From Devosia sp. FKR38 (GTDB lineage: Bacteria; Pseudomonadota; Alphaproteobacteria; Rhizobiales; Devosiaceae): a stretch of DNA of 64,000 nucleotides. The DNA lies in NCBI RefSeq assembly GCF_005222805.1, contig NZ_STGC01000002.1, positions 261,836-325,835 of the forward strand. The letters run 5' to 3'. This document shows, one piece after another, positions 25,300 to 34,177 of the stretch. A model generated the notes under the pieces. It was given only the letters and a program-made list of their open reading frames with translations, did not search any database and was not told where the DNA came from. The stretch's first letter is position 1; each line of letters opens with the position of its first letter. A program made the translations under genes and the position numbers.

Positions 25300-26019
25300 A
25301 TGGCCATTATCGCGCTGGACAATGTCTGCAAGAGCTTTGGCGCCCTCAAGGTCGCCGATGGCATCAGCTTTGCGGTGCCGGAGGGCGAGGCTCTGGGCAT
25401 CATCGGGCCCAATGGCGCCGGCAAATCCACGCTGTTCAACCTGATCACCGGCAATATCGCCGCCGATAGCGGCACGGTGCATTTCATGGGCAAGGATGTG
25501 ACGCGGACCTCGGCCATGCAGCGCTGCCTGAGCGGCATCGGCCGCTCGTTCCAGATCCCGCAGCCCTTTGGCAAGATGACGGTGTTCGAAAACCTGCTGG
25601 TCGCCGCCGCCTTTGGACAGGGCCGCAGCGAGCGCAGCGTCGAAACCGCCTGTGCCGAAATCCTGGATCGCACGGGCCTGTTGGTCAGGGCCAATGCCTC
25701 TGCCGAGAGCCTGTCGCTGCTCGAGCGCAAGCGGCTGGAGCTGGCGCGGGCCCTGGCCACCGATCCCAAGCTGTTGCTGCTCGACGAAATCGCCGGCGGG
25801 CTGACCGAGGGCGAGTGCCGCCAGCTGGTCGGCACCATTCGGGACATCCACGCCAGCGGCACCACCATCATCTGGATCGAGCATGTGCTGCATGCCCTCA
25901 ATGCCGTGGTGGAGCGGCTCCTGGTGCTCGATTTCGGCCGGGTGGTGGGCATAGGCGAGCCGGCGGCCATCATGGCCAGCCGGGAAGTGCGCGAGATCTA
26001 CCTGGGGATCGAGGTCTGA
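25300..26019 (+). CDS. Liv-type ABC transporter ATPase (LivG type)
   Basis: 239 residues. Walker A GPNGAGKST (~35-43). The signature is LSLLERKRLELARALA, where the usual LSGGQ is replaced by LSLLE, a common LivG-family deviation, and Walker B is LLLLDEIAGGL. ATG 25300 is chosen from family alignment; the frame is open upstream into the intergenic spacer. The stop overlaps the next ATPase gene (TGATG). Confidence 0.9.
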   Translation: MAIIALDNVCKSFGALKVADGISFAVPEGEALGIIGPNGAGKSTLFNLITGNIAADSGTVHFMGKDVTRTSAMQRCLSGIGRSFQIPQPFGKMTVFENLLVAAAFGQGRSERSVETACAEILDRTGLLVRANASAESLSLLERKRLELARALATDPKLLLLDEIAGGLTEGECRQLVGTIRDIHASGTTIIWIEHVLHALNAVVERLLVLDFGRVVGIGEPAAIMASREVREIYLGIEV

Positions 26020-26726
26020 TGGCGCTGCTCTCCACCCATGGGTTGACCGCCCATTATGGCCAGTTCCAGGCGCTGTTCGGCGTGGACATCACGCTTGAGC
26101 GGGGCGAATGCGTGGCCATCATCGGCGCCAATGGCGCTGGCAAGACCACGCTGCTGCGGGCGCTTGCCGGGGTGCTGCCCAATCGAGCCGACGCCATTGT
26201 CTACAAGGGTGAGCCGATCGGGGATCGCCCGGCCGATGCGGTGCTGCGGCGCGGCATCGCCATGGTGCCCGAGGGGCGCAAGCTCTTCCCCTCGCTGACG
26301 GTGGAGGAGAACCTGCTCATCGGCGCGCATGCGCGCAAGCTGGCCGGCCCCTGGTCGCTTGAGGCGGTCTATGGGCTGTTTCCCATTCTCAAGGAGCGCC
26401 GGCATGGCCCGGGCACGGCGCTCTCGGGCGGGCAGCAGCAGATGGTGGCCATCGGCCGGGCGCTGATGAGCAATCCCGATGTGCTGCTGTGCGACGAGAT
26501 TTCGCTGGGCCTGGCCCCGGTGGTGATCCGCGACATCTACAATGCCATGCCGCAGATCCGGGCCGGCGGGGCGGCCGTGATCATCGTCGAGCAGGATATC
26601 GGCCAGGCGCTCAAGGTGGCCGACCGCGTCTATTGCATGATGGAGGGTCGCGTGACCCTGAGCGGTCCGGCGGCCGGCCTCAGTCGCGAGGCCATCCACA
26701 ACGCCTATTTCGGAGCAGCGGCATGA
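26019..26726 (+). CDS. Liv-type ABC transporter ATPase (LivF type)
   Basis: 235 residues. Walker A GANGAGKTT (~36-44), signature LSGGQQQMVAIGRALM, Walker B VLLCDEISLGLAPVV, H-loop segment IIVEQD. The second ATPase of the heterodimeric pair that drives HAAT importers. Start shares a base with the preceding stop and it overlaps the LivH-type gene by 4 bp. Confidence 0.92.
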   Translation: MALLSTHGLTAHYGQFQALFGVDITLERGECVAIIGANGAGKTTLLRALAGVLPNRADAIVYKGEPIGDRPADAVLRRGIAMVPEGRKLFPSLTVEENLLIGAHARKLAGPWSLEAVYGLFPILKERRHGPGTALSGGQQQMVAIGRALMSNPDVLLCDEISLGLAPVVIRDIYNAMPQIRAGGAAVIIVEQDIGQALKVADRVYCMMEGRVTLSGPAAGLSREAIHNAYFGAAA

Positions 26727-27586
26727 ACTGGCTCGACACCATTGTGCAGGGCATTCTGCTGGGCGGGCTCTATGCGCTGTTTGCCGCCGGGCTGAGCCTG
26801 GTGTTCGGCATCATGCGGCTGGTCAATCTGGCGCATGGCGATCTGATTGTGCTGGGCGCCTATCTGATCCTGCTGATTGTCTCGCTGCTGGGCCTGTCGC
26901 CCTTTGTGGCGGCGCTGGTGGCGCTGCCGCTGATGTTCGGCCTGGGCTACGGGCTGCAGCGCGTGGTGCTCAACCGGGTGCTGGGCGAGGATATCCTGCC
27001 GCCGCTGCTGGTGACCTTTGGCATTTCGGTGGTGCTGCAGAATGGCTTGCTGCAGGGGGCCTCGGCCGATACGCGGCGGCTGCCCACCGGCGATATCGGC
27101 GTCGCCTCGCTCAACTTGGGCCCGGTGACCATTGGCGTATTGCCGCTGTTGACCTTTGCCTCGGCGGTGGCGGTGATCGTGCTGCTCAACCACATGTTCT
27201 ACCACAGCGCGCTGGGGCGCTCGTTCCGCGCCACCTCGGACGATCCGGTGACAGCCAGCCTGATGGGCATCCGTCCGCGCATGGTGTTTGCCCAGGCCAC
27301 CGGCATTGCCATGATGATCGTCACCATCGCCGCGCTCTACCTGGGCATGCGCGCCAATTTCGATCCGGCGATCGGCCCGGCCCGGCTGGTCTATGCCTTT
27401 GAGGCGGTGATCATCGGCGGGCTGGGCTCGCTGTGGGGCACGCTGGCGGGCGGCGTCATCATCGGGGTGGCCCAGACCATGGGTGCCGCCATCAATCCGG
27501 AATGGCAGATCCTGAGTGGTCACATCGCCTTTCTGCTCGTGCTGCTGTTCAAGCCGCGCGGGCTGTTTCCCCGCGCGTTCGATTGA
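26723..27586 (+). CDS. Liv-type ABC transporter permease (LivH type)
   Basis: 287 residues, about eight membrane helices. LivH hallmarks: N-terminal GILLGGLYALFAAGLSLVFGIMRLVNLAHGDL and C-terminal YAFEAVIIGGLGSLWGTLAGGVIIGV. Overlaps the LivF-type gene by 4 bp; the LivM-type gene follows after 9 nt. Confidence 0.93.
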   Translation: MNWLDTIVQGILLGGLYALFAAGLSLVFGIMRLVNLAHGDLIVLGAYLILLIVSLLGLSPFVAALVALPLMFGLGYGLQRVVLNRVLGEDILPPLLVTFGISVVLQNGLLQGASADTRRLPTGDIGVASLNLGPVTIGVLPLLTFASAVAVIVLLNHMFYHSALGRSFRATSDDPVTASLMGIRPRMVFAQATGIAMMIVTIAALYLGMRANFDPAIGPARLVYAFEAVIIGGLGSLWGTLAGGVIIGVAQTMGAAINPEWQILSGHIAFLLVLLFKPRGLFPRAFD

Positions 27587-27595
27587 GGCCCGGCC

Positions 27596-28657
27596 ATGAC
27601 CACAAGCACACCTGAGACAGGCTATCGCGTCGAGACGCGCACCCGCACCTCGCGCGTGGCGGGTCTGGCCGCCATTGTGCTGCTGGCCGGGCTTTTTGTC
27701 TTGCCCGCCTTTGCCTCGCGCGGGCTGATCCAGGATCTGTTCTTCATCTTCACCATGCTGACCCTGGCGCAGTTCTGGAACCTGCTGGCTGGCTATGGCG
27801 GGCTGGTGTCGGTGGGCCAGCAGGCCTTTGTGGGCATCGGTGCCTATGCCATGTTTGGCGCGGTGATCCTGTGGGGGCTCGATCCGCTGCCGGCCATACT
27901 GCTCGGCGGGCTGGCGGCGCTGGCGCTGGCGGTGCCCTTCGGCTTTTTCGCCTTTCGCCTGCAAGGCGCCTATTTCGCCATCGGCACCTGGGTGCTGGCC
28001 GAGGTGGCGCGGCTGGTGGTGGCGCAATGGCGCGCCGTGGGCGGTGGCACCGGGACGTCGCTGCCGCGCCAGGCGACCGAGACCATCGCTTTCACCGAAA
28101 CCATCGCCCAGCTGCTCGATGTGCGGCCCGCCGCGGCGCGCGATATCCTGGCCTATTGGCTGGCGCTGGTGCTGGCCATCCTGGCCATTGGCGGCATCTA
28201 TTGGCTGCTGCGCTCCAAGCGCGGCCTGGCCCTGGCCGCGGTGCGCGACAATCCGCAGGCCGCCCGCTCGATCGGGGTGGATGGGCAGCGGGTGAAGTGG
28301 TTCGTGTTTCTGGCCGCGGCGCTGGGCACGGGGCTGACCGGCGCGCTGATCTATATGCAGAAGGCCCGCATCTCGCCCGACGCCGCCTTCTCGCTCAGCG
28401 ACTGGACGGCCTATGTGATCTTCATCGTGGTCATCGGCGGTATCGGCACCATTGAAGGCCCGATCATCGGCGTGCTGGTGTTCTTCCTGCTGCAGACGCT
28501 GCTGGCGCAATATGGCGCCTGGTACCTGATGATCCTGGGCCTGGTCAGCATCGGCGTGATGCTGGCTGCGCCGCGCGGCCTGTGGGGCAGTTTTTCCCAC
28601 CGCACAGGCATCCAGCTGTTTCCCATTCGACGGCGCCTCACCGGCGGCCGACTCTAG
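27596..28657 (+). CDS. Liv-type ABC transporter permease (LivM type)
   Basis: 353 residues. A ~50-residue N-terminal extension with one helix precedes the LivM core (LAQFWNLLAGYGGLVSVGQQAFVGIGAYA...), ending in the conserved YVIFIVVIGGIGTIEGPIIGVLVFFLL. Completes the five-component importer. The hydroxylase gene begins 23 nt later with its own GGGAGG, so the operon appears to continue. Confidence 0.93.
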   Translation: MTTSTPETGYRVETRTRTSRVAGLAAIVLLAGLFVLPAFASRGLIQDLFFIFTMLTLAQFWNLLAGYGGLVSVGQQAFVGIGAYAMFGAVILWGLDPLPAILLGGLAALALAVPFGFFAFRLQGAYFAIGTWVLAEVARLVVAQWRAVGGGTGTSLPRQATETIAFTETIAQLLDVRPAAARDILAYWLALVLAILAIGGIYWLLRSKRGLALAAVRDNPQAARSIGVDGQRVKWFVFLAAALGTGLTGALIYMQKARISPDAAFSLSDWTAYVIFIVVIGGIGTIEGPIIGVLVFFLLQTLLAQYGAWYLMILGLVSIGVMLAAPRGLWGSFSHRTGIQLFPIRRRLTGGRL

Positions 28658-28680
28658 AACAATCCCAAGGGAGGACTATC

Positions 28681-30465
28681 ATGGCCGACATCACCACCGA
28701 CATTCTGATCATCGGCACCGGCCCGGCTGGCTCGGCCACGGCAGCGCTGCTGTCCACCTATGGGGTGGAGAACATGGTCATCAATCGCTACCGCTGGCTG
28801 GCCAATACGCCGCGCGCCCATATCACCAACCAGCGCACCATGGAGGTGCTGCGCGATCTTGGACAATCGGTGGAGAACGAGGCCTATCTCTTTGCCACCG
28901 AGCAGGATCTGATGGGCGAGAACATCTTCTGCGAGAGCCTGGCCGGGGAAGAGATCGGGCGCATGAAGAGCTGGGGCAATCACCCGCTGTCCAAGGCCGA
29001 GCACCAGCTGTCCTCGCCCTGCCTGATGAATGATCTGCCGCAGACCTTCATGGAGCCGCTGCTGTTCAAGACGGCCTGTTCGCGCGGCACCCAGGCCCGC
29101 ATGTCGACCGAATATCTCAGCCATGAGCAGGACAAGGATGGGGTGACCACCACCTGCCTGGACCGGCTGACGGGCAAGGAAATCACCATCCGCTCGCGCT
29201 ATCTGGTGGGCGCCGATGGCGGCAATTCCAAAGTGGCCGAGCAGGCCGGGCTGCCCTTTGAGGGGCAGATGGGCGTGGGCGGCTCGATGAATATCCTGTT
29301 CCGCGCCGACCTGTCGCGCTTTGTCGCCCACCGTCCCTCTGTGCTGTACTGGGTAATGCAGCCAGGGGCCGATGTGGGCGGCATCGGCATGGGCCTGGTG
29401 CGCATGGTGCGGCCCTGGAATGAGTGGCTGATCGTGTGGGGCTATGACATCAACCAGCCGGCCCCGGTGGTGGATGCGGCCTTTGCCACGGGCGTGGCGC
29501 GCCAGCTGGTGGGCGATCCGGCGCTGGAGATCGAGCTGCTGTCGGCCAGCACCTGGACGGTGAACAATATGTACGCCACCCAGATGCAGGCCGGACGGGT
29601 CTTCATCATGGGCGATGCGGCGCATCGCCATCCGCCCTCCAACGGGCTGGGCTCGAATACCTCGATCCAGGATGGCTTCAACCTCGCCTGGAAGCTGGCC
29701 GCCGTGGTCAAAGGCCAGGCGGGACCGGGTCTGCTCGACAGCTATTCGGTGGAGCGCGCGCCGATCGCCAAGCAGATCGTCACCCGGGCCAATCAGTCGA
29801 TCGGCGAATTCGGCCCGATCTTTGAGGCGCTGGGCATGACCGGCGGCGCCGATATCGCCAAGATCAAGGCCTCGATGGATGCGCGCTGCGACGCCACCCC
29901 GGCCGCCGAACGGCAGCGCGAGGCGCTGCGCCAGGCCATTGCCTTCAAGAAATACGAGTTCGACGCACATGGCGTGGAGATGAACCAGCGCTACCAGTCC
30001 AGCAGCGTGGTCGCCGACGGGCAGATGGAGCCCAGCTTCGAGCTCGACGCCGAGCTGCATTATCAGCCCACCACCTGGCCGGGCGCCCGCGTGCCACATG
30101 CCTGGCTCTATGATGCCGAGGGGCGCCGGCAATCCACGCTCGACATCACCGGCAAGGGCCGCTTCACCCTTCTGACCGGCATCGCCGGCCAGGCCTGGGC
30201 CACGGCGGCCGATAAAGTGGCCAAGTCCATGGGCATTGACCTGGTGGCCCATGTCATCGGGCCGCGCCGGGCGTTGGCCGATCTCGAAGGGGCCTGGGCC
30301 CGGGCGCGCGAGGTCAGCGACAGCGGCTGTGTGCTGGTGCGGCCCGATCATCACATTGCCTGGCGCGCCGAGGAGCTGGCCGCCAATCCGGCGGCCGAGC
30401 TGGTGCGCGTGCTGTCCGCCATTCTCGACCGCGACGCCGCTGCGCATCGCAACGCTGCCCAATAG
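28681..30465 (+). CDS. FAD-dependent aromatic hydroxylase, TfdB/phenol monooxygenase type
   Basis: 594 residues, very like TfdB (2,4-dichlorophenol 6-monooxygenase, ~598). FAD-binding DILIIGTGPAGSATAALL at the N-terminus; the TPRAHITNQRTMEVLRDLG stretch; LVGADGGNSKV; and GDAAHRHPPSNGLGSNTSIQDGFNLAWK (~316-343), the second FAD motif. A thioredoxin-like C-terminal domain follows. NAD(P)H and O2 are used for ortho-hydroxylation of a phenol. The neighbours make resorcinol to hydroxyquinol the best guess, as for Corynebacterium resorcinol hydroxylases; chlorophenol activity cannot be excluded. Confidence 0.88.
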   Translation: MADITTDILIIGTGPAGSATAALLSTYGVENMVINRYRWLANTPRAHITNQRTMEVLRDLGQSVENEAYLFATEQDLMGENIFCESLAGEEIGRMKSWGNHPLSKAEHQLSSPCLMNDLPQTFMEPLLFKTACSRGTQARMSTEYLSHEQDKDGVTTTCLDRLTGKEITIRSRYLVGADGGNSKVAEQAGLPFEGQMGVGGSMNILFRADLSRFVAHRPSVLYWVMQPGADVGGIGMGLVRMVRPWNEWLIVWGYDINQPAPVVDAAFATGVARQLVGDPALEIELLSASTWTVNNMYATQMQAGRVFIMGDAAHRHPPSNGLGSNTSIQDGFNLAWKLAAVVKGQAGPGLLDSYSVERAPIAKQIVTRANQSIGEFGPIFEALGMTGGADIAKIKASMDARCDATPAAERQREALRQAIAFKKYEFDAHGVEMNQRYQSSSVVADGQMEPSFELDAELHYQPTTWPGARVPHAWLYDAEGRRQSTLDITGKGRFTLLTGIAGQAWATAADKVAKSMGIDLVAHVIGPRRALADLEGAWARAREVSDSGCVLVRPDHHIAWRAEELAANPAAELVRVLSAILDRDAAAHRNAAQ

Positions 30466-30474
30466 GAGATTTCG

Positions 30475-31323
30475 ATGGCCGAACCGATCGACTATTTTAC
30501 CGAAGAGCAGAGCGAAGCGGCGGTCAATGGCCGCATGGGCGCCGCTGTCGAGCCGCGCCTGGCCGAGGTGATGGGGTCGCTGGTGCGGCATCTGCACGCC
30601 TTTGCCAAGGATGTGGGCCTGACGCAGGCGGAATGGGCCGCGGCGGTGGCCTTTCTCACCGCGACGGGCCAGAAATGCGATGGCAACCGGCAGGAGTTCA
30701 TCCTGCTCAGCGACGTGCTGGGCCTGTCCATGCTGGTGGATGCCATCAACCATCGCCGCCCGTCGGGCGCAACCGAGAATACCGTGCTCGGCCCGTTCCA
30801 TGTCGCCGGCGCGCCGCACTATCCGATGGGCAGCATGATTTCGCTCGATGGCAAGGGCGAGAGCTGTCTGTTCAGCGGCAGGGTGGTGGACACCGAAGGC
30901 CAGCCGGTGGCCAATGCGGTGATCGATGTGTGGTGCGACAATGCCGATGGCTATTATGACGTGCAGCAGCCCGGCGTGCAGCCGCAGTGGAACAACCGCG
31001 GCATCTTTGTCACCGGTCCGGACGGCGCCTACAGCTTCCGCGGTATCCGCCCGGTGGCCTATCCGATCCCCGACGACGGCCCGGTCGGACAGATGCTGGC
31101 CGCCCTCGGCCGCCACCCCAACCGGCCGGCCCATATGCACTTCCTGGTTTCGGCGCCGGGCTATGAAACCATTGTCACCCACACCTTCGTGGCCGGCGAC
31201 CAATGGCTGGCCTCCGACGCCGTCTTCGGCGTCAAGGCCTCGCTGATCGCCAGCATGGAACCGGGCACCGACACCGCCTGGCGTTCGCAATTCGACTTCG
31301 TCATGACCCCCGCCGGGGACTGA
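30475..31323 (+). CDS. Hydroxyquinol 1,2-dioxygenase
   Basis: 282 residues, intradiol dioxygenase. An N-terminal helical dimerisation domain (~1-105, family Dioxygenase_N) is followed by the catalytic domain. Fe(III) ligands fit Tyr160 or Tyr161 (ADGYYDVQQ), Tyr196 (PVAYPIPDDGPVG), His220 and His222 (RPAHMHF). The length and PDDGPVG segment match hydroxyquinol enzymes better than catechol ones, and the lack of a muconate cycloisomerase gene nearby agrees. It makes maleylacetate from hydroxyquinol. Last gene of the block, 9 nt after the hydroxylase, with AGGAGA. Confidence 0.9.
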   Translation: MAEPIDYFTEEQSEAAVNGRMGAAVEPRLAEVMGSLVRHLHAFAKDVGLTQAEWAAAVAFLTATGQKCDGNRQEFILLSDVLGLSMLVDAINHRRPSGATENTVLGPFHVAGAPHYPMGSMISLDGKGESCLFSGRVVDTEGQPVANAVIDVWCDNADGYYDVQQPGVQPQWNNRGIFVTGPDGAYSFRGIRPVAYPIPDDGPVGQMLAALGRHPNRPAHMHFLVSAPGYETIVTHTFVAGDQWLASDAVFGVKASLIASMEPGTDTAWRSQFDFVMTPAGD

Positions 31324-31354
31324 CGCCCTGGCGTGGGAGGAACCAAAATACCGG

Positions 31355-31372
31355 CCTGCCCGCAGGGGCAGG
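31355..31372 (+). terminator. Hairpin after the hydroxyquinol dioxygenase gene
   Basis: CCTGCCC-GCAG-GGGCAGG, a 7-bp perfect stem 32 nt after the stop. No T tract follows, so it may be a weak or Rho-assisted terminator. Confidence 0.4.
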
Positions 31373-31469
31373 TCTTGGCGGGGGAATCAAGGATGCGCCT
31401 GATCGTCCCCAGACACGCAGGCGACGCCCCTTGCGCTGTTTGTTCCGACCGTAGCTGAACTGAAAGTGT

Positions 31470-31546
<77 letters not shown>

Positions 31547-31704
31547 ATCCGTGGGCGCGGGGCGGGACCCCGGCTGAACGGGCGCAAACTAGCCAAAGCT
31601 GGCGCGCCGCGCAACCGGGTCGGGCGGAATTGTTTGAGCCCGCCCGGCCGGTCTTTGATTAGTCTGGCCCGCCGGTTGGTGGCGGCAATGTCGGAGCCTG
31701 CCCG

Positions 31705-33609
31705 CTAGTCGCGGGCGAGCACGATGATGCGGTCGCCGGGCTGGTAGTCCAGCACATCGGTCTTGGGCGGGTTGACCACGATGCCGCCGGCCTTGGCGCC
31801 CGCACGCGGGCGGTGATAGCCCAGCGCCACCTGGCCAAGGTCGCAGGCGGCCTGGGTGATGGTGTAGAAATTGACCGGCGTGCCTAGCCGCACATAGTCC
31901 TCGGCGGGGCGCATGTAGATTTCCGAGCCGTCCTCGTCGAGCAGGTCGTCGAAGATGGCGGCGAGGCGATCGTTCTCGGAGGCCTGGGCGAGCATCAGGC
32001 TGACCAGCTTGTTGGACACCACGAAATCGTCGGCCTTGGTGACCTCGGCCAGCTCGCGATTGCGCACATCGACCATTTCGCTGACCACATTGATGTGCTT
32101 GCCGGCCTGGTCGGCAATCTTGCGCAGGTGCAGAAGGGTCACCAGCGTGCGGGTGTCGGTGGCCTGGGCGCCCATCAGATCGGAATAGCCCAGCACCAGC
32201 ACATGGTCATAGGCGGCGATGTCAAGTTGTTCGAGCGCGGCGCGGCTGGTGGTGTCGGTGCGCACATAGTGCAGCGCCAGATTGGTGCCCGAAACGCTCA
32301 GGCGCGCCATGTCGGCATCAAGGTCCGGCGTATCGGCGGCGATGGTCAGGATCGAGCCGGGCGCCACATAGCGCGACATCTCATGGGCGATGATCGGCGC
32401 GCGGCGGTTCCAACCCAGGATCAGGGTATATTCGGGCGCATCGGGGCGCTCGGCCGGAGTGACGATCAGCTCGCGGCTGACCGGGCGGGTGCCGGTGGTC
32501 AGCTTGATGGCCGCATCGTCCTCGGCAATGATGATGGCGCGGACATCGGGGGGGATGACCGTATCCATGGGCGGGTTGAGCGTGACGCTGCCATCGGGGC
32601 GGGTGAAGCCGATCAGGGTCGAGCCCTCATAGGCCATCACGCCGGCGCCAAAACTCATGCCGGCGAGCGCGGGCTGTTCGATGGTGTAGATTTCGCAGCC
32701 GTCAAAATCGAGCAGTTCGGAATAGACGGCCGACAGGCCCGACTGGCGCGAGGAATGCACTACGATGCGGGCGATCAGGTCGTCGGCCAGCACCAGCTGC
32801 ACTTCGCTGCCGCCCACCACGCGGGCCACTTCGGCATTGGCGGCGTCGCGGATTTCGGCGGCGATGCGATAGGGCGCGGCGCGGCGGCGCGGATCATTGA
32901 CCAGGGCCAGCACGGTCTTGATGACGCGACTGTCGGCGGTGTCGGCGCCATCCTCACCCGCCTCGGGCGAGAGCACGATGATCGAGCGCGCGGTCTGCGG
33001 CGACACCAGCGCCAGATCATAGAGATCGGAGGTATCGCCATGGCGGCAGATGATGCGGGTATTGCCCAGGTCCTCGATCTTGGCGGCGATCTGGTCTTCC
33101 ATCTCCACCTTGTCGAGCCCGGACATCACCACGATGCGCGGATGCTTGCGGCTGGCATTGGCCACCACCAGTTCGGAGATCACGTCAAAGATCGACGGGC
33201 TCCAGTTCAGGATAATGGTGTGGTCCTGCTCGAGCACCTTGCTGCGGCCCTTGCGCAGCTCTTCGAGCTTGCCCTCGATGCCCGAGGACAGAATACCGAT
33301 CAGGGTCGAGAAGATGAAAATACCGGCCAGGGTCACCAAAAGGCCCACGGCGCGGAAGCCCCAGCCGGTGTCGCCCGCCACGGTGCCGGCATCCATGGAG
33401 CGCATCAGCGATTCCCAGGCGGCCTCGACGAAATCGAGCGGCGGCTGGCCCTCGGGGCCAAGCTGCAGGCTGACGATGACCACGCCGGCCACGATGATCA
33501 CGACCAGGGAAATCAACGCCAGCCAGCCGATCAGGGCGATCGGCCCAGCGGACATCGACTTGTCGAATTCATAGCGCAACCGCGCGCTCAGCTTGCCTGG
33601 CTTATTCAT
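31705..33609 (-). CDS. CASTOR/POLLUX-like ion channel with tandem RCK-type domains
   Basis: 634 residues. Two membrane helices (~20-46 and ~85-107) flank a pore-loop stretch [20 protein letters not shown]; no K+ filter TVGYG is present, but a DAG triad recalls the filter of plant CASTOR/POLLUX channels. The cytoplasmic part has two NAD-binding/RCK-like regions ([20 protein letters not shown]... and [18 protein letters not shown]...). The closest known bacterial family is the CASTOR/POLLUX-related putative channel family. ATG 33609 has GGAGG 4 nt upstream. Transported ion not predictable. Confidence 0.75.
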   Translation of the reverse strand: MNKPGKLSARLRYEFDKSMSAGPIALIGWLALISLVVIIVAGVVIVSLQLGPEGQPPLDFVEAAWESLMRSMDAGTVAGDTGWGFRAVGLLVTLAGIFIFSTLIGILSSGIEGKLEELRKGRSKVLEQDHTIILNWSPSIFDVISELVVANASRKHPRIVVMSGLDKVEMEDQIAAKIEDLGNTRIICRHGDTSDLYDLALVSPQTARSIIVLSPEAGEDGADTADSRVIKTVLALVNDPRRRAAPYRIAAEIRDAANAEVARVVGGSEVQLVLADDLIARIVVHSSRQSGLSAVYSELLDFDGCEIYTIEQPALAGMSFGAGVMAYEGSTLIGFTRPDGSVTLNPPMDTVIPPDVRAIIIAEDDAAIKLTTGTRPVSRELIVTPAERPDAPEYTLILGWNRRAPIIAHEMSRYVAPGSILTIAADTPDLDADMARLSVSGTNLALHYVRTDTTSRAALEQLDIAAYDHVLVLGYSDLMGAQATDTRTLVTLLHLRKIADQAGKHINVVSEMVDVRNRELAEVTKADDFVVSNKLVSLMLAQASENDRLAAIFDDLLDEDGSEIYMRPAEDYVRLGTPVNFYTITQAACDLGQVALGYHRPRAGAKAGGIVVNPPKTDVLDYQPGDRIIVLARD

Positions 33610-33810
33610 CAATCCTCCGGAGCCCCATACGGCGCCTGCGTAAAGCCTTCCATACCGGAAGAAAGTGCGAAAACAATAGGTCTTGTGGGGGTTTTGTGCG
33701 GTTTGCGACAGTTTGGTTTACATCGGCGACGCCGCCAGTGCGCGCCAGGTGATCCAAGCAGCGCCAGCGCGGCGTAAAAGAGCAGAATTGCGGGCATGGT
33801 GGAGGCGCAG

Positions 33811-34047
33811 ATGAAGCGGTTGTTTTTGGCAGTTGGCATGATGCTGGCGGCCACGGGCCTGGCCCAGGCGGTGTCGATTGCCGAGCTGGCGCGGGTGTGC
33901 GGCGATGATGCCAAGGCACAATGCGCGGGCGTTGGCTATGGCGACCCGATGCAGAAGTGCCTGGACACCCATTACGCCGAGCTGAGCAAGGACTGCCAGG
34001 CCATCATGGACCGGCTGCGCGGCGGCGAAGGCGTCTATCTGTTCTAG
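33811..34047 (+). CDS. Small secreted cysteine-rich protein (GLG1-type repeat)
   Basis: 78 residues. Signal peptide MKRLFLAVGMMLAATGLAQA, then ~58 mature residues with four cysteines arranged C-x7-C-x15-C-x10-C (VCGDDAKAQC...KCLDTHYAELSKDC). This matches the cysteine-rich repeat of Golgi apparatus protein 1, also found in secreted alphaproteobacterial proteins. Two disulfides are likely. ATG 33811 follows GGAGG by 6 nt. Function unknown. Confidence 0.7.
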   Translation: MKRLFLAVGMMLAATGLAQAVSIAELARVCGDDAKAQCAGVGYGDPMQKCLDTHYAELSKDCQAIMDRLRGGEGVYLF

Positions 34048-34177
34048 CCGACGCCCGGTCTTTTCGCCGCTCGCGAACTCCCCGGCAGGCAGGAGGCCCG
34101 GCCTGCCTTGGCTTTGCCATCAAGCTGCCCCGATTTCTCCCTATCGCGTTAGCGTGAATTTGGCTAAAGCTGGCGGG

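Noticed and set aside
23967-28657. Branched-chain amino acid transporter (livKHMGF) as the name
   Set aside because: The family is right, but the genes sit inside an aromatic catabolic operon, so an amino-acid substrate is not supported and symbols were withheld.
26705-31290. Two very long minus-strand open frames over the permease, hydroxylase and dioxygenase genes
   Set aside because: Antisense shadows of well-recognised genes; their translations are rich in His, Gln and Gly without domains.
22852-31323. Chlorocatechol (tfd-type) degradation cluster
   Set aside because: TfdB-like hydroxylase and maleylacetate reductase are present, but no chloromuconate cycloisomerase or dienelactone hydrolase is, and the intradiol enzyme looks like a hydroxyquinol dioxygenase.
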